Assembly (NCBI GenBank): GCA_036346405.1
Contig: CM070568.1
Location: 38,367,268-38,431,267 of the forward strand
Length of the DNA: 64,000 bases
From: Phyllostachys edulis
Lineage: Eukaryota > Streptophyta > Magnoliopsida > Poales > Poaceae
Direction of reading: 5' to 3'
Shown here: positions 58,462 to 64,000 of the stretch, piece after piece
Position numbering within the stretch: position 1 is the stretch's first letter
Layout: each line of letters opens with the position of its first letter
Program-made: the position numbers and the translations under genes
Notes under the pieces: model-generated
The model's database searches: none
What the model was told of the DNA's origin: nothing
The model's input: the letters and a program-made list of their open reading frames with translations, nothing else

Positions 58462-59061
58462 AGTGACAGGACTTTGGCATGCATCAATTGGCAGCTTTAA
58501 GTCAAAGTGAGATTTGGATCCCTCTCCCTGTCATTGTGTTCATTTGGGACCATGGGTTAGGCAACTAAATAAAGCTAGCACTGTGCTTGTGCATGCCCTA
58601 ATTTGGCCTGGATCTCGACTTGCCAAAGACCCAAGCATCACTGATGAATTCTTTCTTGACCTAATCAGTCAAATGCAATCTTGGAGTGTGATTGTCAATC
58701 GTTTTGTGCTAGATCAAAACTAGTTGTCACTGGCTCACATGCTCATATGCTTGATGCTTGGAACTCAGAGAGACCAATCAACTGATCACCATGCCCATGA
58801 CTTGGCAAGTTGGCGTGTGTATACATACGCTTTCTCCCTCAAGGTTCATGCATGGGCAATGGCATATCATCAATCAGCATCCATAAGCATGCATTGAACT
58901 CTAGTAAGATGTGAGGCAAATATTCTTAATTTCTGATCTGCATGTAGTATTTTTCTTGTCATTTCATATAAAGATGCATTGCACTTAGTTTATGGTAACG
59001 TAACTAATCAGGAATCAGCATAAATCTACTCCAATCTCTCTACTCTAGTGACACAGCTTTT

Positions 59062-59064
<3 letters not shown>

Positions 59065-59133
<69 letters not shown>
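59065..59133. repeat. (TA)n microsatellite, about 69 bp
   Basis: Uninterrupted TA dinucleotides from 59065 to 59133. A run this long is expected to be length-variable between individuals. Confidence 0.95.
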
Positions 59134-59137
<4 letters not shown>

Positions 59138-59727
59138 CAATAATTTTGCCACATGGCTTCTAGCTAGGGACATCAAGAAAGATCCACATCCAATCTTCCA
59201 TCATGGTCTCCTCTTGCAAGATGTCTGGTGTTTCATTTGCCTTTAGTCTGGCCCCTACTCTGCCGAGCCTAGCCTGGACGACAGGCACACTGTGCATGCA
59301 TGTTAATGGATGGATCTTTCGAAATGTCCAGTGAGAACAGTGCCCAGATTGGATTTTGCTGGGGTTCCTCGAAGCAATTAATCTAGATTTGATCATTATT
59401 CCCAAAGGAAAGAAAAAAGGTTTGATCTAGAATCTAGATGCATGCATGCATGTGTGGCTGAATTGTTCCTGGCCCTACATGGAGAGGTGAATATCGATCA
59501 TGTCACACATCCATCACTTATTCCCTCTTTATCTTTTTGCTAACCAATCCACATGCATTGTAGATTCTGCAAAACATTAACCACCCATCTGGTGTGCATC
59601 TCAACTAGGATTGGATGATGGCATAACTTTTTTTCTTTTCTTGTCCATGAACCATCAACTAGTGTTCTTTCCTTTCTAGTAGTACACTACTCATCCATAT
59701 ATGTTCTGAGAATTTCTTTTTTACAAG

Positions 59728-60114
59728 TGTTATATTTTGATACCTTTTTCTTATGCGCAACAACCTCCAGATCATATTAGAGTTACGAGATACGGCACGA
59801 GCGTGCATGGTATTAAGAACGGAGTAGATGAATCCCGTAGAGAGAACCAAAATAACGATGTCAAAACAATCACGACGAGAGAGAAAGATTTGACGAAGTC
59901 GCCCGTAAATTCCGTAAGCACAACCTCTTGCTTTGGATGAGTTGATTTGTGGCTTATATTCTCCATGACCACCCCTCATGGCTATATATAATGCCCCCTA
60001 GTTCTCATCCAAAGAGAAGTCGGAATCCTAATCCTATTAGGATTCATATAGAAATCCTTGTAGCATACATCTTCAAATTCTAGTTGATTATGATATGAGT
60101 AATCGTACACAACA
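59728..60114 (-). repeat. Left LTR of copia-C (387 bp; the element's 3' LTR)
   Basis: It repeats at 61759-62266. Shared words include CACGAGCGTGCAT, TTTGACGAAG, CTTGCTTTGG and AATCCTAATCCTATTA. It lacks the about 120-bp block found around 61950-62075 in the other LTR. Confidence 0.8.
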
Positions 60115-60626
60115 ATCTCCACCTTGTCTCTTATCCGTTGAAGTCACCGTGCTCTTCCAAGAACTCGCTCCAAACTGGCTCTACCTTTTTTGTTTTTTTT
60201 GTCCCACCTTTGGAAGTGCCCACCACAAGGGGATCATGCACATCACCGCGATGTGTATATTGGTATTCGGGCTAGCCTGCTCGGATCCTCCACCTAAGAG
60301 ATCCTTCTTTGTGTAGTTTAGTTAACCACACCTTCTATTCCTACAGCCCTCCATGTCATAGGCTTGTATCGCCTTCAAGCTCCACCTTCTCATCAGTACT
60401 ACGTGATTGGTCCCATCACGTCTTCCTTCTTCTAACAACTCACACATTCGCCTTTGCATCTGTTAGATTTTACAACCTTTTTTACAGTTCCGCACATAAC
60501 TACAGATGAGATCTGAGTACCTACCGTTGACGACACGGTTTCCTTCTTCTGGCTAGGATTTTTATCAAACCCCTCATTGGTTTCTCTCCCATTATGATTA
60601 CCCATCAATCTGTATACTACATTGCT

Positions 60627-61680
60627 CTAGATACTTTTCATGGTCACCTGTTCTTTGCATGTAACTCGCATGACTCCACCTCGAAGTGACACCTCACAAC
60701 TTTTGAGCTCAAACAACCTCACAGATATTATATTCTTCTTTAAGCTGGGAACATACCGAACTCCCGTCAATGTGCGATGTGATTCATCATACATCTCCAA
60801 TGCAACTGTTCCCACCCCAGTGACTGCATACTCCTTTCAATTTGCTAAGTGAACAGTTCCATTTGGCATAGAGATCATTCGTCAAATATCTCCCTTGTCG
60901 AACATATATGGAAGCAACAACCTGAATATAATATCCATCCATGAGAAGTACATAATTGACTGACAACAAATACGTTTGAATCATCATTTGCTACCGCCAC
61001 ATAGCATGCACCTCTCATTTACTTCAAACTTGGACAGTCCTTTATCATATGATATTTCTCATCACATAGATAGCATACACATGTGCCCTTGCTCTTGTCA
61101 TTCTTCTTCGTGTGACTTTTTCTTTTGCCTACAACACTTATGGCAGCCAATGCTTGATCACCCGAGGATGAAGATTCTGATGGTTTCTTCAAGGACTCTG
61201 CCTCCAATAGATATATCACTGCCTCATTGAAGTTGAGAGTATTTTATCCGATGAGAATATTCATCATCAATTGTTTCCATGATGGTGGTAGAGATGATGC
61301 CAATATGACAACCTTATCGTTCTGCTCAAATTTCTCATCCACGCTAATCAGCTATGTGATAAGGTTGTTGAAGGCATTGAGATGGTCAACGAACCATGTG
61401 GCTTACTCCATGCGCAACCTGTACAATTGCCACTTCAGCACCCACTGAATTTTCCTTGATCATCGAGTACTTTACTTCATCAGAGAGATATAGACGGATT
61501 GTACTGACAGTCTTTCGCTCCACTACCTTCCATTCTTTAACAGACGTCGTTTCCGGTTTGTCCCCTTCAAGAGCGTCAATTAACCCTTGCAGGACAAGGA
61601 CATCTTTCACCACACATTGCCACACGGTGAAATTTCCTCCGCCATCAAATTTCTCTATGTGATTCTACATTGTCAACATC
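60627..61680 (-). pseudogene. Copia-C gag and start of the protease region
   Basis: On the minus strand, 61386-61680 encodes the copia gag start: FTVWQ-like, KDVLVLQGLIDALEGDKPE, then STIRLYLSDEVKYSM. The CCHC knuckle CYLCDEKYHMIKDC is at about 61030-61075. At 60627-60870 is the pre-protease/GAG block (LTGVRYVPSLKKNIISV). Stops and shifts separate the parts, and the rest of pol is deleted. It would be unable to move without enzymes in trans. Confidence 0.8.
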
Positions 61681-61758
61681 AATCTTGATTTTGTGCTACC
61701 TAACGCTTGCCGACCTTCTCGCAAATCAGATTAATATGGTCTTGGCTCTGATACCACT

Positions 61759-62266
61759 TGTTATACTCCGATACCCCTCCTTATGCCCAGCAGCCCCCAG
61801 ATCGGATCAAAGTTGCGAGATACAGCACGAGCGTGCATAATACCAAGAACGAAGTAGATAAATTACGTAGAGATAAACGAAATAACAACACCAAAATAAT
61901 CACAATAAGAGAGAGATTTGACGAAGCCGACCACAAATTCCTTAAGCACAACTTCAAAAGAGTACAGAGGTTGTCACTCTGTCACAACCCTCTCGAACCT
62001 TTTATAACCCTCAGATCCTTACCATATACAATAATCTGGTACAAAATAATAACATAGTCTCTAATCCTCTTGTGCACTTCTTGCTTTGGTGAGTTGGTCT
62101 GTGACTTATGTTCTCCGTGACCACCCCTCGTGGCTTTATATAGTGCCCCGTAGTTCTCCTGTAAACAGAAGTCGAAATCCTAATCCTATTAAGATTTATG
62201 TAGGAATCCTTGTAGCACACATCTCTAAATCCTAGTTGACTAGGATATAATTCACCATACTCAACA
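61759..62266 (-). repeat. Right LTR of copia-C (508 bp; the element's 5' LTR)
   Basis: It lies next to the primer site. Its extra block includes GGTTGTCACTCTGTCACAAC. TTTATATAGTG near 62133 corresponds to the TATATATAA of the left LTR. Confidence 0.8.
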
Positions 62267-62754
62267 AAGAGTACTTTTGATACATCGAAGACAAAGAGTT
62301 GTGAATTGTAGAATGGATAAATGTGGAGATCAAAGTGATGGGCCTCTTTCTGGAGCTATCGCTTTCACTAATCTAGCCCAAATAGTAGTTATGTTGCTAC
62401 ATGTGGTCCATCATATAAAGATTTATGAACTAATCTGATTCAAGAAACTGCCGCTTGACATGTTAACCGACATTGAAGCATCAGGTCAAAAGCTAGTGTT
62501 AGGTACTTTGGAAATTGATATACTCCAATCCTTTCATCGACTGTTTTTTTTTTTACTCTTAAATTTGTAAGTACTCTCTCAAATCTCAATTGCAACATCA
62601 ACCAAGACTTGGTGTCTAACCAGTTTGACCTGGTATGATTGTCTAGCTGAATTACCCAACCAACCACGTGTTGCGAGCCTATATTATATTATATTACACT
62701 ACTAGGAGCTTTTTTTTTTCCCCAACATCTCCTACTAGGCTCCGTTTTGTATCA

Positions 62755-63137
62755 GAACTTTTCTTATCATTTAATCTATTTTTTAAAATATTTTAAAGAT
62801 AACATTTTTCTAACTTTATTTTCATTTTGATTCTTTGATCACGTCACAACGTATAGCGTAACAAAACCACGTTGTCACGTCACAGATCTCGGTGTGGCAA
62901 ACGAATGCTGTCATGCTATTCATCTTGACGTAATAAGACTTAGCCTCAAAACGGATACGTGTTGGCTCGAAAGGCTATCGAGACAGGTTCGGTCACGCCG
63001 CGATAGGTGACGTAACAGTACAGTTTGGTCACGCCACGGATCATGGCGTGACAAAGGGGTCAGAATTAGAAATAAAGTTAGGAAGATGTTATCTTTAAAA
63101 TATTTTTTTTAAATAGGTTAAAAAATAAAAAGAATAC
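62755..63137. mobile_element. Mutator-type MITE, copy 3
   Basis: 383 bp, with the perfect 9-bp duplication TTTGTATCA (62746-62754 and 63138-63146). It has the same layout and GGTCACGCCAC modules as copies 1 and 2, but a different middle part (around 62930-62990) and more diverged ends (GAACTTTTCTTATCA). Confidence 0.88.
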
Positions 63138-63307
63138 TTTGTATCACAAGAACTTTTATTTTTCCTATTTTTGGATATAATAACTAAACAAAAGCAATTT
63201 TTATCCATAAAAAACACTTACTGAAATCGGTATATATAGACACTGTGAACTACCGGGCATCTTTTTTTTTCTTAGACAGTTAACACTAGTTACCCACAAC
63301 TAACTTT

Positions 63308-63562
63308 TTTTTTCTTTTTTTTTGATGTCCAGGATTTTTCCAACCGGTCCACGTTAAAGAAGAAGAAGTATCCTACCTCGCGAGGCACACACGAAAGCCA
63401 ACGCTTAAACCGTGACAGGCTGAGAGCCCGAAGCTCACCTGTGACAACTGAGCTCCAGTTCAGTCCTCAAAATCCCCCGACGAGACACACAGGCTCGAAC
63501 TCAGGTGAGTGGGCTACATCCCAGTAGCGCACACCACTGATCCCCTGCTCCGTTTTCACACG
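63308..63562 (-). mobile_element. SINE-like retroposon (about 255 bp)
   Basis: On the minus strand it runs from a tRNA-like head (GTGCGCTACTGGGATG as box-A-like, GAGTTCGAGCC as box-B-like) to an A-rich tail that appears here as a T9-C-T9-type run at 63308-63325. Flanks share CAACTAACTTT (63297-63307) and CAACCAACTTT (63563-63573), a target duplication with one change. A 5'-truncated LINE end is the main alternative. Confidence 0.62.
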
Positions 63563-63777
63563 CAACCAACTTTACCTTCCACATTTATAGTAACAATATT
63601 TTTTTTACTCAGCCGAAAAGAGGAGCATCCAAAGGACACCCAAGATGGACTAGAAATGCTGTATACCACATAGGATGCCACTAATATAAATCTTAAGCAC
63701 ATCAATTTAGAGGATTAAACAAAAGACAATAAAGGACGGTTAAAACCTACTTGTGTGATGCTATAATTAATTTAACA

Positions 63778-63869
63778 AGGAATTGAGCCTAGCCCAAGTT
63801 CAAATCCTCGCGAACTTAGATGCCTATTTTCTTCTCATTTTTTTTTAAAATACCTAGTTCGTTTTTTTT
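63778..63869 (+). mobile_element. Short SINE (p-SINE-like, 5'-truncated)
   Basis: A perfect 15-bp duplication ATAATTAATTTAACA flanks it (63763-63777 and 63870-63884). It contains a box-B-like AAGTTCAAATCC and ends in a T-run (GTTCGTTTTTTTT), the tail type of grass p-SINEs. It is about 92 bp and lacks a box A, so it is probably 5' truncated. Confidence 0.68.
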
Positions 63870-63884
63870 ATAATTAATTTAACA

Positions 63885-64000
63885 CGACCATGGGAAGGGG
63901 TTTAATTAGTTTGGACTAGCGTAGTTGATATCATGTGATAGGCAGCATTGTGGTGTACTAGTATACTAAGATGTGAGTTAAAATAGTCAGGGTTTGGTCC
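63885..64000. other. Unassigned right edge
   Basis: Short AT-rich sequence with nothing recognised. Confidence 0.4.

Larger units (their letters stand above)
58126..59727. other. Intergenic region with simple repeats
   Basis: No supported gene. It contains a 23-bp tandem pair at 58415-58461 and the TA microsatellite at 59065-59133. The 58130-58720 part is less AT-rich than its surroundings but shows no recognisable protein. Confidence 0.4.
59728..62266 (-). mobile_element. Ty1/copia element (copia-C), antisense, gag-only
   Basis: The LTRs are 59728-60114 and 61759-62266. The primer site (TGGTATCAGAGCC on the minus strand) is at 61744-61756. A purine tract (AAGGTGGAGAT on the minus strand) lies at about 60115-60126. 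On the minus strand the LTRs start TGTTG and end ATAACA. Only gag and a trace of the protease region lie inside; integrase and reverse transcriptase are missing. The two LTRs differ by a block of about 120 bp. No clear target duplication was seen (ACAAG against AAGAG). Confidence 0.82.

Noticed and set aside
59065..59133. TA tract as a replication origin or matrix attachment site
   Set aside because: A dinucleotide run alone is not evidence for either; kept as a microsatellite.

Overview
The window is nuclear DNA from a grass (Poaceae), probably rice or a close relative. Evidence: intron-containing plant genes with GC-rich first exons, and dense nested LTR retrotransposons with tRNA-Met-type primer sites. 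There are also hAT and Mutator-type elements, T-tailed or A-tailed SINEs, and a fragment of the chloroplast gene ndhH. I cannot fix the species from sequence alone. No tRNA, rRNA, CRISPR array or bacterial-type operon was seen.

Four host genes are supported. (1) The last two exons of an OSCA/CSC1-like calcium-permeable channel gene (336-841, +), which runs off the left edge. (2) An intact intronless AP2/ERF transcription factor (19740-20864, +, 374 aa). (3) A complete seven-exon ALG11 mannosyltransferase gene (22218-26309, -, 459 aa by my splice model). (4) A complete four-coding-exon NPY/NPH3-type BTB protein gene (42962-47679, -, 646 aa), with a probable non-coding 5' exon near 48628-48800. 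They share no pathway; they are ordinary genes separated by transposon clusters.

Layout. 1-1240: end of the OSCA gene. 1246-15492: a copia element (TSD CATAG) interrupted by an antisense 3.2-kb solo LTR (TSD GTATC), itself interrupted by a gag-only gypsy-like element (TSD AGGGC). A 274-bp ndhH fragment lies exactly against the copia 3' LTR. 15493-19739: gene-poor. 19740-20864: ERF gene. 21289-21990: a TIR element with GC-rich cargo. 22218-26309: ALG11. 26447-30418: a 4-kb hAT element (TSD CCCAGTTT), inserted about 130 bp upstream of the ALG11 start codon. 32161-39606: a gypsy-type element carrying a copia solo LTR in its gag. 39607-42961: LTR fragments and repeats. 42962-48800: NPY-like gene. 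50421-55292: a young copia element with identical 111-bp LTRs but a decayed gag-pol. 55298-64000: mostly MITEs, an antisense gag-only copia element (59728-62266) and two SINEs.

Three copies of one Mutator-type MITE, with clean 9-bp TSDs and GTCACGCCAC hairpins, lie at 23852, 56865 and 62755; the first is inside an ALG11 intron. The most notable item is the plastid ndhH piece sitting between the end of copia pol and the 3' LTR, which suggests capture of organelle-derived sequence by a retrotransposon. I did not find a convincing wholly new biological system; the novelty is in transposon structure and gene-transposon adjacency.
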